Positions 36,014 to 50,049 are shown, counted from the stretch's first letter. The stretch: DNA of 64,000 bases from Bifidobacterium dentium JCM 1195 = DSM 20436 (GCF_001042595.1 NZ_AP012326.1:806001-870000), one strand, 5' to 3'. The notes: generated by a model from the letters alone, not told the origin. Numbers and translations are program-made.

Positions 36014-36326
36014 TATACTGATAAGTGAAGGCCGGAGTTGTGGATCGGTCGAGAAGTCGGCAGGTCGCAACGAAGCGTCCACGGCCGCGAGGCACATGCG
36101 CAACGCCTTCAAGATAATTGAATAATAACTGAAGAATAATTGAATATAGCGATTCGAAAAGGCGGCAAGAGGCAGTACGGCAGGGAGGCCGGGCCGCAGC
36201 AAAACAGACAGTAGGCATCGCATTTGGGTTATTGTGAACGCGCAAGGTGGCGCGTAAGAACCGAGAGTGGGAACCTCCTTCCCCGAGCGAATGGTCCCGG
36301 TGGCCGGTAAGCCACCGGGACCATTC
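36014..36326 (+). ncRNA. Candidate terminated leader RNA or small RNA upstream of rpsL
   Basis: A -10-like TATACT at 36014-36019 (with weak upstream -35) is followed by about 300 bases without a credible ORF and then a perfect 16-bp terminator hairpin. The stretch contains an AT-rich island with the direct repeat ATAATTGAATA at 36114 and 36136, unusual for this GC-rich region. It does not match the sequence signatures of RNase P RNA, tmRNA or SRP RNA as I know them. The RNA call is inference from promoter and terminator placement. Confidence 0.4.
36289..36326 (+). terminator. Perfect 16-bp hairpin upstream of the str operon
   Basis: GAATGGTCCCGGTGGC (36289-36304) pairs exactly with GCCACCGGGACCATTC (36311-36326), loop CGGTAA, followed by TTTATG. 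It lies 269 bp upstream of rpsL and would stop transcripts starting near 36020, either as the end of a small RNA or as an attenuator. Confidence 0.8.
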
Positions 36327-36370
36327 TTTATGCCATGACACGACGGGAAAGGTATTGTCCGGCAAGAGCG

Positions 36371-36376
36371 TATACT
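36371..36376 (+). promoter_or_regulatory. Probable -10 element of the str operon promoter
   Basis: TATACT followed by AGTAA resembles the TATACTGATAA sequence at 36014. It lies downstream of the terminator and about 220 bp upstream of rpsL. No good -35 box is visible at the usual distance, so this is tentative. Confidence 0.35.
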
Positions 36377-36594
36377 AGTAATTCGTGTGTGCCAATGGCA
36401 TGCCTTATGTAACAGGCGTGCGGATTGGGATATCCCGGAACTCGTGCGAATCACGCGCAGTAATGCGGCGGTGAGAGAGGAACGGGCCATCGGGCCGGTG
36501 GACTGTGGCTGTCTTTACGATTCGGTGTCGTGAAGTGTGCGCAGTGCGGCGGTCACACGAAGACAAAAGAAACCACTGAATCGGAGAATTCAAG

Positions 36595-36966
36595 TTGCCT
36601 ACTATTGAACAGCTCGTCCGTAAGGGACGTCAGGCAAAGCCGAAGAAGTCCAAGACTTTGGCGCTGAAGGGAAGCCCGCTGCGTCGCGGCGTGTGCACCC
36701 GTGTCTACACCACCACCCCGAAGAAGCCGAATTCGGCACTGCGTAAGGTCGCCCGTGTGCGCCTGAGCTCCGGTGTGGAAGTCACCGCTTACATCCCGGG
36801 CGAAGGCCACAACCTGCAGGAGCACTCCATCGTGCTCGTGCGCGGCGGCCGTGTCAAGGATCTGCCGGGTGTTCGTTACCACATCGTGCGTGGCGCCCTC
36901 GATACCCAGGGCGTTAAGGACCGCAAGCAGGGTCGTTCCCTGTACGGAGCAAAGAAGGCGAAGTAA
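36595..36966 (+). CDS. rpsL: 30S ribosomal protein S12
   Basis: 123-residue S12, the decoding-centre protein. Conserved blocks include [20 protein letters not shown] [27 protein letters not shown] split over residues 25-50, and [13 protein letters not shown]. The streptomycin-determining lysines in TPKKPNSA and [11 protein letters not shown] are wild type, so no resistance substitution is visible there. The start codon is TTG at 36595 with GGAGAA at 36583. First gene of the str operon. Confidence 0.98.
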   Translation: MPTIEQLVRKGRQAKPKKSKTLALKGSPLRRGVCTRVYTTTPKKPNSALRKVARVRLSSGVEVTAYIPGEGHNLQEHSIVLVRGGRVKDLPGVRYHIVRGALDTQGVKDRKQGRSLYGAKKAK

Positions 36967-36971
36967 GAGAT

Positions 36972-37442
36972 ATGTCACGTAAAGGACCTTCCAAGAAGCA
37001 TCAGCTGCTGCCGGATCCGATCTACGGTTCCACCGTTGTGGCACAGCTCATCAACAAGATTCTGCTCGACGGCAAGAAGTCGATCGCCGAAGACATCGTT
37101 TACTCCGCTCTCGATATGGTCAAGGAAAAGACCGAGCAGGAGCCGGTGGCCGTTCTGAAGCGCGCTCTCGACAACATCCGCCCGTCCCTCGAGGTTCGCT
37201 CCCGCCGTGTCGGTGGCGCCACCTACCAGGTTCCGGTCGAGGTGAAGCCGGCTCGTGCCAACACCCTGTCCCTGCGCTGGCTGACGGACTTCTCCCGCGC
37301 TCGTCGCGAGAAGACCATGGCCGAGCGCTTGGCCAACGAAATCCTCGATGCCTCCAACGGTCTCGGTGCCTCTGTCAAGCGCCGCGAGGATACTCATAAG
37401 ATGGCGGAAGCCAACAAGGCATTCGCTCATTACCGCTGGTAA
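36972..37442 (+). CDS. rpsG: 30S ribosomal protein S7
   Basis: 156-residue S7, the nucleating protein of the 30S head. Conserved [32 protein letters not shown] and the C-terminal [21 protein letters not shown] are present. It follows rpsL by 5 bp and precedes fusA by 31 bp. Confidence 0.98.
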   Translation: MSRKGPSKKHQLLPDPIYGSTVVAQLINKILLDGKKSIAEDIVYSALDMVKEKTEQEPVAVLKRALDNIRPSLEVRSRRVGGATYQVPVEVKPARANTLSLRWLTDFSRARREKTMAERLANEILDASNGLGASVKRREDTHKMAEANKAFAHYRW

Positions 37443-37473
37443 TTAGTCGAGTAACGAGAGTTAAGGAATACTC

Positions 37474-39603
37474 ATGGCACTAGACGTGCTTACTGATCTC
37501 AACCAGATCCGTAACATCGGCATCATGGCTCACATCGATGCCGGCAAGACCACCACCACCGAGCGTATCCTGTACTACACCGGCAAGAACTACAAGATCG
37601 GCGAGACCCACGATGGCGCCTCGACGATGGACTTCATGGCTCAGGAGCAGGAGCGCGGCATCACCATCCAGTCCGCGGCCACCACCTGCTTCTGGAATCG
37701 TCAGACCCATGACGAGAAGCAGAAGTTCCAGATCAACATCATCGATACCCCGGGCCACGTGGACTTCACGGCCGAGGTGGAACGTTCCCTGCGAGTGCTC
37801 GATGGCGCCGTTGCCGTGTTCGATGGCAAGGAAGGCGTGGAGCCGCAGTCTGAGACCGTGTGGCGTCAGGCCGACAAGTACGGCGTTCCGCGTATCTGCT
37901 TCATCAACAAGATGGATAAGCTCGGCGCTGATTTCTACTACTCCGTCGACACCATCAAGACCAAGCTGGGTGCGACCCCGCTCGTCGTGCAGCTGCCGAT
38001 CGGCGCTGAGAACGACTTCGCCGGCGTCGTCGACCTGATCCGCATGAAGGCCTACGTCTGGAACGACGTCAAGGATGATATGGGTGCCCACTACGACACC
38101 ACCGACATCCCGGCCGATCTGCAGGACAAGGCTGAGCAGTATCGTGCAGAGCTGCTCGACCAGGTCGCCGAGTCCGACGAGGAACTGCTCGAGAAGTACC
38201 TCGAGTCCGGAGAACTGACCGAAGACGAGATCCGCTCCGGCATCCGTAAGCTCACCATCAACCGTGAAGCCTATCCGGTGCTGTGCGGCTCCGCCTTCAA
38301 GGACAAGGGTGTTCAGCCGATGCTGGACGCCGTCGTCGACTACCTGCCGAGCCCGGAGGACGTGCCGTCCATCGTCGGTTTCGATCCGAAGGACGAGTCC
38401 CACGAAATCGATCGTCACCCGACGACCGATGACCCGTTCGCCGCTCTGGTCTTCAAGATCTCTACGCACCCGTTCTACGGCAAGCTCGTCTTCGTGCGCG
38501 TCTACTCCGGCGCCGTCAAGCCGGGCGACACCGTGCTCGACTCCACCAAGGAGAAGAAGGAACGCGTCGGCAAGATCTTCCAGATGCACGCCGACAAGGA
38601 GAACCCGGTGGACGCCGCCGAAGCCGGCAACATCTACACCTTCGTGGGCCTGAAGAACGTCACCACCGGTGACACCCTGTGTGACGAGAAGGCTCCGATC
38701 TCTCTCGAATCCATGACCTTCCCCGATCCGGTGATCGAGGTGGCCGTGGAGCCGAAGACCAAGGCCGATCAGGAGAAGATGAGCATCGCTCTGGCGAAGC
38801 TGTCCGACGAGGATCCGACCTTCCAGGTGAAGACCGACGAAGAGTCCGGCCAGACCCTGATCTCCGGCATGGGCGAGCTGCAGCTCGACATCATCGTCGA
38901 CCGTATGCGTCGTGAGTTCAAGGTGGAGTGCAACGTCGGTAACCCGCAGGTTGCATACCGCGAGACGATCCGCAAGGCCGTCATGAACCAGGAATACACG
39001 CACAAGAAGCAGACTGGTGGTTCCGGCCAGTTCGCAAAGGTTCTGATGAACTTCGAACCGCTGAACACCGAAGAGGGCGAGACCTACGAGTTCGCCAACG
39101 AGGTTACCGGCGGCCACATCACCAAGGAATTCATTCCTTCCATCGATGCAGGCGTGCAGGAAGCCATGGAATCCGGCATTCTCGCCGGCTTCCCGGTGGT
39201 TGGCGTCAAGGCAACCGTCACCGACGGTCAGGTCCACGATGTCGATTCCTCCGAAATGGCCTTCAAGATCGCAGGTTCCATGTGCTTCAAGGAAGCTGCC
39301 CCGAAGGCCAAGCCGGTCATCCTCGAGCCGATCATGGCCGTGGAAGTGCGTACCCCGGAAGAGTACATGGGCGATGTGATGGGCGATCTGAACGCCCGTC
39401 GTGGTTCCATCCAGTCCATGACCGATTCCACCGGTGTCAAGGTCATCGACGCCAAGGTTCCGCTGTCCGAGATGTTCGGCTACATCGGCGACCTGCGCTC
39501 CAAGACCCAGGGCCGTGCAATGTTCACCATGCAGATGGACTCCTACGCAGAGGTTCCGAAGAACGTCTCCGAGGAGATCATCAAGGCCCAGCGCGGCGAG
39601 TGA
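37474..39603 (+). CDS. fusA: Elongation factor G
   Basis: 709-residue translocation GTPase. G1 [15 protein letters not shown] (about residues 19-33), G3 DTPGHVDFT (about 93-101), G4 [10 protein letters not shown] (about 147) and the EF-G domains II to V ([40 protein letters not shown]) are all present. Normal length. Followed by a 172-bp gap with hairpins before tuf. Confidence 0.98.
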   Translation: MALDVLTDLNQIRNIGIMAHIDAGKTTTTERILYYTGKNYKIGETHDGASTMDFMAQEQERGITIQSAATTCFWNRQTHDEKQKFQINIIDTPGHVDFTAEVERSLRVLDGAVAVFDGKEGVEPQSETVWRQADKYGVPRICFINKMDKLGADFYYSVDTIKTKLGATPLVVQLPIGAENDFAGVVDLIRMKAYVWNDVKDDMGAHYDTTDIPADLQDKAEQYRAELLDQVAESDEELLEKYLESGELTEDEIRSGIRKLTINREAYPVLCGSAFKDKGVQPMLDAVVDYLPSPEDVPSIVGFDPKDESHEIDRHPTTDDPFAALVFKISTHPFYGKLVFVRVYSGAVKPGDTVLDSTKEKKERVGKIFQMHADKENPVDAAEAGNIYTFVGLKNVTTGDTLCDEKAPISLESMTFPDPVIEVAVEPKTKADQEKMSIALAKLSDEDPTFQVKTDEESGQTLISGMGELQLDIIVDRMRREFKVECNVGNPQVAYRETIRKAVMNQEYTHKKQTGGSGQFAKVLMNFEPLNTEEGETYEFANEVTGGHITKEFIPSIDAGVQEAMESGILAGFPVVGVKATVTDGQVHDVDSSEMAFKIAGSMCFKEAAPKAKPVILEPIMAVEVRTPEEYMGDVMGDLNARRGSIQSMTDSTGVKVIDAKVPLSEMFGYIGDLRSKTQGRAMFTMQMDSYAEVPKNVSEEIIKAQRGE

Positions 39604-39633
39604 CACACGCCGCCGCTTCATTGGAAACTGTCT

Positions 39634-39707
39634 CCAGTCAGCGTTAGTATTTTGTAGCGCTGACTGGGTTCGGGCTCCAAAGTGGCACAAACCCGTCAAA
39701 CCCAGTA
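39634..39707 (+). promoter_or_regulatory. Structured tuf leader with two hairpins
   Basis: CCAGTCAGCG at 39634-39643 pairs with CGCTGACTGG at 39658-39667. The end of that stem overlaps a second possible stem (CTGGGTT near 39664 with AACCCAG near 39699), so the two are mutually exclusive. Both lie between fusA and tuf, and TAATAT near 39706 could be a -10 box. Such a layout suggests an independent promoter or an attenuator; this is inference. Confidence 0.4.
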
Positions 39708-39775
39708 ATATGTAGCGAGTGCCTTGAACCGAGTTCAAGGCTGTTTACTACGAGACGTCCAGGAGGACAAAACAC

Positions 39776-40975
<1,200 letters not shown>

Positions 40976-41020
40976 TTTTACCCGATATCGCAAGGCACGC
41001 TTGAACTAGCGTTTCTCAGG

Positions 41021-41054
41021 AAAACCTCCCCAGACCCACGTCTGGGGAGGTTTT
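41021..41054 (+). terminator. Terminator of the str operon
   Basis: AAAACCTCCCCAGA (41021-41034) pairs perfectly with TCTGGGGAGGTTTT (41041-41054), loop CCCACG, 46 bp after tuf. The stem ends in TTTT. Confidence 0.9.
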
Positions 41055-41158
41055 CCCATATATATGGAAGGTGCGCAATCAAAGTATGCACGCCGTGGCA
41101 TAATGGGCAAGGCTATTTTTGAGCTTTCCCTGTTAGTCGAAGAAATAGGTGAGTTAAT

Positions 41159-41722
41159 TTGGCACAGACTACCAATGACATCAAGAACGGTTCCGTCCTG
41201 AACCTCGACGGCCAGCTGTGGTCCGTCATCAAGTTCCAGCACGTCAAGCCGGGCAAGGGTCCCGCCTTCGTGCGCACCACCATCAAGAACGTGCTTTCCG
41301 GCAAGATCGTCGACAAGACCTTCAACGCTGGCATGAAGATGGAATTCGAGACCGTCGACAACCGTAACCTCCAGTATTCCTATGAGGACGGCGACAACTT
41401 CGTGTTCATGGACATGACCACTTACGACCAGATCTACATCCCGAAGACCTTGGTCGGCGATCAGGCCAAGTACCTGCTCGAAGGCACCGACTGCGTCGTC
41501 TCCTTCCATGACGGCACCCCGCTGTCGGTGGAACTGCCGGCCTCCGTGATCCTGACCGTGACCCACACCGAGCCGGGCCTGCAGGGCAACCGATCCAACG
41601 CCGGCACCAAGCCGGCCACCGTCGAGACCGGTGCTGAGATTCAGGTGCCGCTGTTCATCGGCGAAGGCGAGAAGGTCAAGGTGAACACCACCGACGGCTC
41701 CTACCTCGGCCGCGAGAACTGA
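41159..41722 (+). CDS. efp: Elongation factor P
   Basis: 187-residue factor that rescues ribosomes stalled at polyproline. The three-domain layout is complete: KOW-like N-domain with the tip loop [13 protein letters not shown] (lysine near residue 34, the position modified in many bacteria), and the OB domains ending in [14 protein letters not shown] [10 protein letters not shown]. The start is TTG at 41159 with AGGTGAG. No EpmA/EpmB homologue is seen nearby. First gene of efp-nusB-carA-carB-pyrF-gmk. Confidence 0.97.
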   Translation: MAQTTNDIKNGSVLNLDGQLWSVIKFQHVKPGKGPAFVRTTIKNVLSGKIVDKTFNAGMKMEFETVDNRNLQYSYEDGDNFVFMDMTTYDQIYIPKTLVGDQAKYLLEGTDCVVSFHDGTPLSVELPASVILTVTHTEPGLQGNRSNAGTKPATVETGAEIQVPLFIGEGEKVKVNTTDGSYLGREN

Positions 41723-41747
41723 GAGTAGAAGGACGAAAGAAGCTTCC

Positions 41748-42191
41748 ATGGCACGTTCCACCGCTCGCAAAAGGGCTCTGAATACGTTGTATGAAGCGGA
41801 TGAGAAGGGACAGGACATCCTGTCCCTTCTTGCTGAGCGCATCGAGCAGCCCGGCGCTCAGACACCGCTGCCTGATTATGCCATCGAAATCGTTCGTGGC
41901 GTTGCAGAGAATCTTTACCGGATCGATTCCGTGCTTGATGAGCACTCCACGGGTTGGAAGGTCAAGCGCATGGGCGTTGTCGACCGCAATATCCTGCGCA
42001 TTGCCGTTTGGGAGATCATGTTCAACGATGATGTGCCCAATATGGTGGCGATCGATGAGGCTCTGGGCCTCGCCAAGACATTGTGCGATGACGATTCCCC
42101 GGCATTCATCCATGGCCTGCTCAGCGCGGTGAGCGCCGACGCGGGTGATGTTCAGGTGGATGACCACCCGACCGACGATTCGGCTCAGTAA
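41748..42191 (+). CDS. nusB: Transcription antitermination factor NusB
   Basis: 147-residue all-helical RNA-binding protein of rRNA antitermination. Recognised by [17 protein letters not shown] at the start and by [19 protein letters not shown] and [28 protein letters not shown] in the second half. It lies 25 bp after efp. A 28-bp palindrome occurs inside its coding sequence (listed separately). Confidence 0.95.
   Translation: MARSTARKRALNTLYEADEKGQDILSLLAERIEQPGAQTPLPDYAIEIVRGVAENLYRIDSVLDEHSTGWKVKRMGVVDRNILRIAVWEIMFNDDVPNMVAIDEALGLAKTLCDDDSPAFIHGLLSAVSADAGDVQVDDHPTDDSAQ
41803..41830. repeat. 28-bp near-perfect palindrome inside nusB
   Basis: AGAAGGGACAGGA (41803-41815) and TCCTGTCCCTTCT (41818-41830) are exact reverse complements separated only by CA. 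In the nusB frame it encodes [11 protein letters not shown] 13-bp hairpin with a two-base gap, 20 codons into the gene, is far beyond chance expectation for one short gene. Confidence 0.7.
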
Positions 42192-42212
42192 ACAGCCGAA
42201 AGGCAAGCGATT

Positions 42213-42240
42213 CGGCCGGGTCGCGAGTCCTAACCGGCCG
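42213..42240 (+). promoter_or_regulatory. Small hairpin upstream of carA
   Basis: CGGCCGG (42213-42219) and CCGGCCG (42234-42240) form a 7-bp GC stem, extendable by a weak pair, about 40 bp upstream of carA. It might slow transcription or terminate weakly between nusB and carA. No PyrR-binding sequence is recognised. Confidence 0.3.
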
Positions 42241-42280
42241 CTATCCTTGGTACGAATACCTTGACTATAAGGGGGTTTTG

Positions 42281-43490
42281 GTGAACCAGTATGATTCCGA
42301 AGCCGTGACTTTTGCCCCTCAGGATGCCGTTCTCGTTCTCGAAGACGGTCAAGTGTATGTGGGCGAACCTTACGGTGCGATCGGTACGACCAGCGGGGAG
42401 ATCGTTTTCGCGACCGGCATGACCGGATATCAGGAAACGCTTACGGACCCCAGCTACGATCGTCAGATCGTGGTACAGACGTTCCCGCACATCGGGGACA
42501 CGGGAATCAACCAGGAGGATCCGGAATCCTCCAGAATCTGGGTCGCCGGATATGTCGTGCGTGACCCCAGTCCGAACGTGAGCAATTGGCGTGCCACGGG
42601 TAGCCTTGACGATGATCTGGAATCGAACCATATCGTCGGCATCAGCCATATCGACACCCGCAAGCTGGTACGCCATCTGCGTTCCGCGGGCGTGATGCGT
42701 GCCGCCATTTTCTCCGGAGACGCCCTGCTTGACGCATCCGGCAAGCCGCGCACCATTGAATCCATGCTTGACGAGGTCAAGGCCACTCCGCAGATGAAGG
42801 GCATGAGCCTGTACGACGAGGTCAGCACCGACGAGGCCTACACCATCGAGCCGTGCGGCGAATTCGAAGGCAAGGAGCCGCTGTTCACCGTGGCTGCGGT
42901 CGATCTCGGCATCAAGGCCATGACACCTCACCGTATGGCCGAACGTGGTTGCCGCGTGCATGTCGTGCCGTCCACCATCACCTTCGACGAGCTCGAAGCC
43001 CTCAATCCCGACGGCGTGTTCTTCTCCAATGGCCCGGGCGACCCGGAACAGGCCGATCCGGAAGTGAGTCTGCTACGCAAGGTGCTTGACGCGGGCCATC
43101 CGTTCTTCGGCATCTGCTTCGGCAACCAGCTGCTCGGTCGCGCACTCGGCTTCGGCACCTACAAGCTGAAGTTCGGCCACCGTGGCATCAACCAGCCGGT
43201 CAAGGACATGACCACCGGCAAGATTGAAATCACCGCTCATAACCATGGCTTTGCCGTGGATGCCCCGATCGGCGAAACCGTGGATGCGCCGTTCGGCGAC
43301 GGCAAGTATGGCAAGGTGTTCGTCAGCCACATCGACCTGAACGACAATGTGGTCGAAGGCCTGCAGTGCGTCGACATCCCGGCGTTCTCCGTGCAATACC
43401 ATCCGGAGGCCGCCGCCGGCCCGCACGACGCCGCATACCTGTTCGATCGTTTTGTGGATCTCATGCGTTCCGCCAAGGAGGAAAACCGCA

Positions 43491-43498
<8 letters not shown>
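42281..43498 (+). CDS. carA: Carbamoyl-phosphate synthase small (glutaminase) subunit
   Basis: 405-residue subunit that releases ammonia from glutamine for CarB. The class I amidotransferase domain shows [11 protein letters not shown], the nucleophile cysteine in [16 protein letters not shown] (about residues 265-280) and the His/Glu pair in [11 protein letters not shown] near the C-terminus. The N-terminal CPSase domain starts at [16 protein letters not shown] at 42281 is five bases from GGGGG and is preferred over TTG at 42278. It overlaps carB by 8 bp. Confidence 0.95.
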
Positions 43499-46870
<3,372 letters not shown>

Positions 46871-46871
<1 letters not shown>

Positions 46872-47803
46872 TGATGAGTAGCCTCAGCAATGAAGAGTTA
46901 AACGCCCAACGGTCCGATTTCGGTCTGCGTCTGAGCAATTCCATGGCCAAATATGGTCCGTTGTGCGTCGGTATCGATCCACATCGACAACTTCTCATCG
47001 ACTGGGGCTACAACGTGGATGCCTTGGGTGCGGAGCTATACGCCATGCGTATGCTCCAAGCCGCCAACGGTCGGGCTGCGGCCGTCAAATTCCAATTCTC
47101 CATGTTCGAGCGCTACGGTTCCAAAGGCATCGCGGCGCTCGAGCGTGTGCTCTATGCGGCACGTCAGATGGGCACCATCACCATCGTGGACTGCCTGCAC
47201 GGAGGGTTGCCGACCACGGTTTCGGCATTCGCCGACGCCTACTTCAAACCGGGCGCTCCCTTGCTGGCCGATGCCATCACGTTGCTGCCGTATTACGGCG
47301 CACGTTCGCTCGGAGGCGTCATCAACGACGCCCTCAACAACGGGCGGGGCGTATTCATCGCATCGTTGACCTCCAATCAGGAGGGGGCCAGCCTGCAGAC
47401 CGCCATCCGCCAGGCAGGGGAATACAAGGGCAAGACCGTGGCCTTCGGTATCGCCAGCACTGCGCAGAAGTTCAATAACGGCATTGATGGCATGGGCTCC
47501 GTAGGTCTGATCATCGGCGCCACCATCGGCCAGTGGATCAACGACAGCGGCGTGGATCCATCGAAATTCACCGGCCCGATCCTATCGCCGGGTTATGGAT
47601 GGCAAGGCGCCGAAAAACGTGATCTGAAAACCGTGTTCAAAGGCACCAAGGGCAACGTGCTGGTCACTGTCTCCCGCTTCATCGCGGCACATGGCCCCAG
47701 CATCGCCGCTCTGACTGAAGCCACTGAATCCGTGGCTCTTGACATTCGTCAGGCGTTGCTGGAAGCTTCCACCGAAGGTGACGAGATCGACGAAGTCGAC
47801 TAG
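46871..47803 (+). CDS. PyrF (type 2 orotidine 5'-phosphate decarboxylase) homologue lacking catalytic residues
   Basis: 310-residue protein of the type 2 OMP decarboxylase family. The substrate-binding regions GPLCVGIDPH (about residues 31-40), AVKFQFSMFERYGSKG and the phosphate-loop region ILSPGYGWQGAEK are recognisable. The catalytic motif should read D-x-K-x-x-D; here residues 107-113 are D-C-L-H-G-G-L, so the catalytic lysine is leucine (109) and the second aspartate is glycine (112). The enzyme should not be able to decarboxylate OMP. It overlaps the carB stop by one base and precedes gmk, the usual actinobacterial place of pyrF, so it has been kept in the operon. It may be a regulatory or binding protein; a second functional pyrF is expected elsewhere. 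Confidence 0.85.
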
Positions 47804-47862
47804 GCGAATGCCGTTTTCCGGCTTGCATACGCAGACGATAACCAATCAAGGATGTTGCATTC

Positions 47863-48471
47863 ATGACTTGTGTACATAACGAAGACGCAACCACCCGTCA
47901 CGGAAGACTGATTGTGCTGTGCGGACCCGCAGGCGTAGGCAAAGGCACCGTACTTGGCCGTGTACGTGCGCAGCATCCGGAAATCTGGTTATCGGTATCG
48001 GCAACTACGCGTCAGCCACGCCCCGGTGAGGTGGATGGCGTGAACTACTACTTCATGAGCGAACGGGAATTCCTCGACAGGGAGGCCCGAGGTGAGTTTC
48101 TGGAAACCGCCGACGTGTTCGGTCTGGCGCATTACGGTACGCCGATTCAACCGGTTGTGGAACATTTGGAACAGAATGTTCCGACCGTGTTGGAGATTGA
48201 TATCCAGGGAGCACGACGTGTCAAGGAACGGGCGGAAGAGCTCGGCCTCGATGTGATGACCGTGTTCATCGCACCGCCGTCGTTCGAAGAGCTCAAGCGG
48301 CGCTTGATCGGGCGTGGTACCGAAACAGCGGAACAGCAGGCCAAAAGACTTGAAACGGCGAAGATTGAACTGGCGGCCGAATCGGAATTCGATGTGGTGA
48401 TTGTCAACGAAGTGGTGGAGGATGCAGCCGCGCAGCTGTGGAATATCATCGCCACGGAGTTCGGACTGTAG
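47863..48471 (+). CDS. gmk: Guanylate kinase
   Basis: 202-residue kinase converting GMP to GDP. The P-loop LCGPAGVGKGTVLGRV is at about residues 19-34, the GMP-binding VSATTRQPRPGEVDGVNYYF at about 46-65, and VLEIDIQGARRVKE at about 107-120. About 13 extra residues precede the conserved core. Last gene of the efp-to-gmk run; its terminator is split by an insertion sequence. Confidence 0.96.
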   Translation: MTCVHNEDATTRHGRLIVLCGPAGVGKGTVLGRVRAQHPEIWLSVSATTRQPRPGEVDGVNYYFMSEREFLDREARGEFLETADVFGLAHYGTPIQPVVEHLEQNVPTVLEIDIQGARRVKERAEELGLDVMTVFIAPPSFEELKRRLIGRGTETAEQQAKRLETAKIELAAESEFDVVIVNEVVEDAAAQLWNIIATEFGL

Positions 48472-48599
48472 GTTCCAGTCGGTACGACGACCGCAGAGGG
48501 CGGGAATACGAAAAGGGGGTTACGCGGGTTTTTGAACCGCACCCCGATTATTGGACTGAAGAAATTCGGATTCGATGATTGGAGGTGTGGTTCTTTCGT

Positions 48600-49160
48600 A
48601 TGCGTGAGGATCGGAGGAAGCACTATGACGACGGGTTCCGGCGCGAGGCGCTGAGGCTCATTGAGGCCGGCGTGGGCAAACGCTCCCTCGCCCGTCGGTT
48701 TGCGATGCCCGTGCAGACTGCGGAAAAATGGATCATGCTGTACAGATCCAACGGCGGGGAGGCGGTCATGGGAACCACCGGCAACAGGCGTTATGACTGG
48801 GAGACGAAGGTCGCGGCGGCGCGGGACCACGTCGAGAACGGCTTGAGCGTGGCCGAGGTCATGGCCAGGTACGGGATAGCGAGCATCGCCCCGCTGCAGC
48901 GTTGGTGCCGCGAATACCGTGCCGGTGGCGCGGAGGCGTTGAGGCCGAAGCCCAAGGGCAGGCCTAAAGGCGCGAAATCCAAGCCAAGGCCGAAACCCAC
49001 GCGGGAGCAGGAGCTGACCGAGGAGGTCGCCTACCTGAAGGCGAAGGTCGCGTACCTGGAAAAACTCCGGGCCCTGCGGGCGCAGAAGTCACGAAGCGCG
49101 AGCGAAGCGCCGTCGTCCGACTGCTCGCAGGGCAGGGGCACCGGCTCGACCACCTGCTGA
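48600..49160 (+). CDS. IS3-family transposase OrfA
   Basis: 186-residue DNA-binding subunit. Two helix-turn-helix units are visible (about residues 10-45, FRREALRLIEAGVGKRSLARRF, and about 75-105, ENGLSVAEVMARYGI), followed by a basic linker and a leucine-zipper-like coiled coil (ELTEEVAYLKAKVAYLEKLRAL). The frame opens earlier at a TTG at 48579, but the ATG at 48600 is the plausible start. OrfB lies in the -1 frame and is open from inside orfA, and an A5 run at 49060-49064 is a candidate slippery site for making the OrfAB transposase. Confidence 0.9.
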   Translation: MREDRRKHYDDGFRREALRLIEAGVGKRSLARRFAMPVQTAEKWIMLYRSNGGEAVMGTTGNRRYDWETKVAAARDHVENGLSVAEVMARYGIASIAPLQRWCREYRAGGAEALRPKPKGRPKGAKSKPRPKPTREQELTEEVAYLKAKVAYLEKLRALRAQKSRSASEAPSSDCSQGRGTGSTTC

Positions 49161-49171
49161 AGATCAGCGGG

Positions 49172-49966
49172 TTGGCGAGATCCACGTATTTCCACCATCT
49201 GTCGCATCCGGCGCATGAGACGCGCCCCGACCTCGATCCCATGGTCGCAGAGATCTGGGAAAGGACGGCCAACGGGTGCGGCCACCGGCAGATCCATATG
49301 TGCCTGGTCCACGAGTTCGGACAGAAGGTGTCGGCCAAGAGCGTCCTGAGGGTCATGCGCCGCATGGGACTCAGATGCCCGATCCGCGCCAGGAATCCAT
49401 GGAGAGGCTACAGCTCGTACAGGGGCGACGCTGGCGGAGGGGTGCCGAACCTGCTCAAACGCGACTTCACCGCCGGCAAGCCGTTCGAAAAACTCGGCAC
49501 CGACGTCACCGAATTCAAGGTCGCGGGCGGCAAGGCCTACCTCGCGCCCGTGTACGACATGGCCAGCAAGGAAATCGTCGCCTGGGACGTGAGCCGGCAC
49601 CCCGGCATGGGGCAGCAGCGGCGTCTGCTCGCCATGCTCGAAGCCAGGCTGCCCGGGGGCGCGAACCCGATCCTGCACTCGGACATGGGATGGCAGTACC
49701 AGCACCCGTGGTGGCGCGGGGAGCTCGAACGGCTGGGCATCCGCCAGTCCATGAGCCGCAAGGGCAACTGCCTGGACAACGCCGCCACCGAACAGGTCTT
49801 CGGACACCTCAAGGACGAGTTCTACCGGGGGCGCGAATTCGACTCGTACGAGCAATTCAAACGAGAACTTGACGCGTACGTCATCCACTGGAACACCAGA
49901 CGACGCCAGATACGACTCGAGGGACACACCCCGGAGGAATTCCGAAGCGTGTCCCTCGCAGCCTAG
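49172..49966 (+). CDS. IS3-family transposase OrfB (DDE integrase domain)
   Basis: 264 residues are shown from the first possible separate start, but the frame continues upstream to the frameshift region near 49060. The catalytic triad is intact: D in LGTDVTEFK (residue 111), D in LHSDMGWQYQ (171) and E in NAATEQVFGHLK (207), with the D-35-E spacing of the family. The N-terminal HTH_21-like part QIHMCLVHEFG and the C-terminal YVIHWNTRRRQIRLEGHTPEEF are typical. The transposase should be active if the frameshift occurs. Confidence 0.94.
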   Translation: MARSTYFHHLSHPAHETRPDLDPMVAEIWERTANGCGHRQIHMCLVHEFGQKVSAKSVLRVMRRMGLRCPIRARNPWRGYSSYRGDAGGGVPNLLKRDFTAGKPFEKLGTDVTEFKVAGGKAYLAPVYDMASKEIVAWDVSRHPGMGQQRRLLAMLEARLPGGANPILHSDMGWQYQHPWWRGELERLGIRQSMSRKGNCLDNAATEQVFGHLKDEFYRGREFDSYEQFKRELDAYVIHWNTRRRQIRLEGHTPEEFRSVSLAA

Positions 49967-50049
49967 ACCTGTATCCTATTTAACAACGTCCAACAATCGG
50001 GGCGCAGTTCATTTCCGCGTAACCCCCTTTTTTGAGTTCTACAGGGTTC

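Larger units (their letters stand above)
48533..50011 (+). mobile_element. Complete IS3-family insertion sequence, 1479 bp
   Basis: The ends are TGAACCGCACCCCGATTATT-type 24-bp inverted repeats (48533-48556 and 49988-50011; 21 of 24 positions match) that begin TG and end CA as in IS3 elements. TTT flanks both ends (48530-48532 and 50012-50014), consistent with the 3-bp target duplication of the family. It carries orfA and orfB in the usual 0/-1 frames. The element looks intact and recent. Confidence 0.92.
48511..50031. terminator. Terminator hairpin split by an insertion sequence
   Basis: The 17-base arm AAAAGGGGGTTACGCGG at 48511-48527 has its exact reverse complement at 50015-50031, followed by further T. 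Removing the insertion sequence and one copy of TTT leaves a 17-bp stem with a five-base loop GTTTT, a classic terminator between the convergent gmk and ilvD genes. The IS thus lies in the loop. Confidence 0.85.

Noticed and set aside
36200..36330. Possible T-box leader upstream of rpsL (AAGGTGGCGCG plus terminator)
   Set aside because: The AGGGTGG-x-ACCGCG antiterminator core is not matched and the downstream gene is not an aminoacyl-tRNA or amino acid gene.
37480..39738. Very long minus-strand ORF of about 750 codons opposite fusA
   Set aside because: It is the antisense shadow of the strongly biased fusA codons; the protein is a low-complexity mix of H, L, V and D with no known domain.
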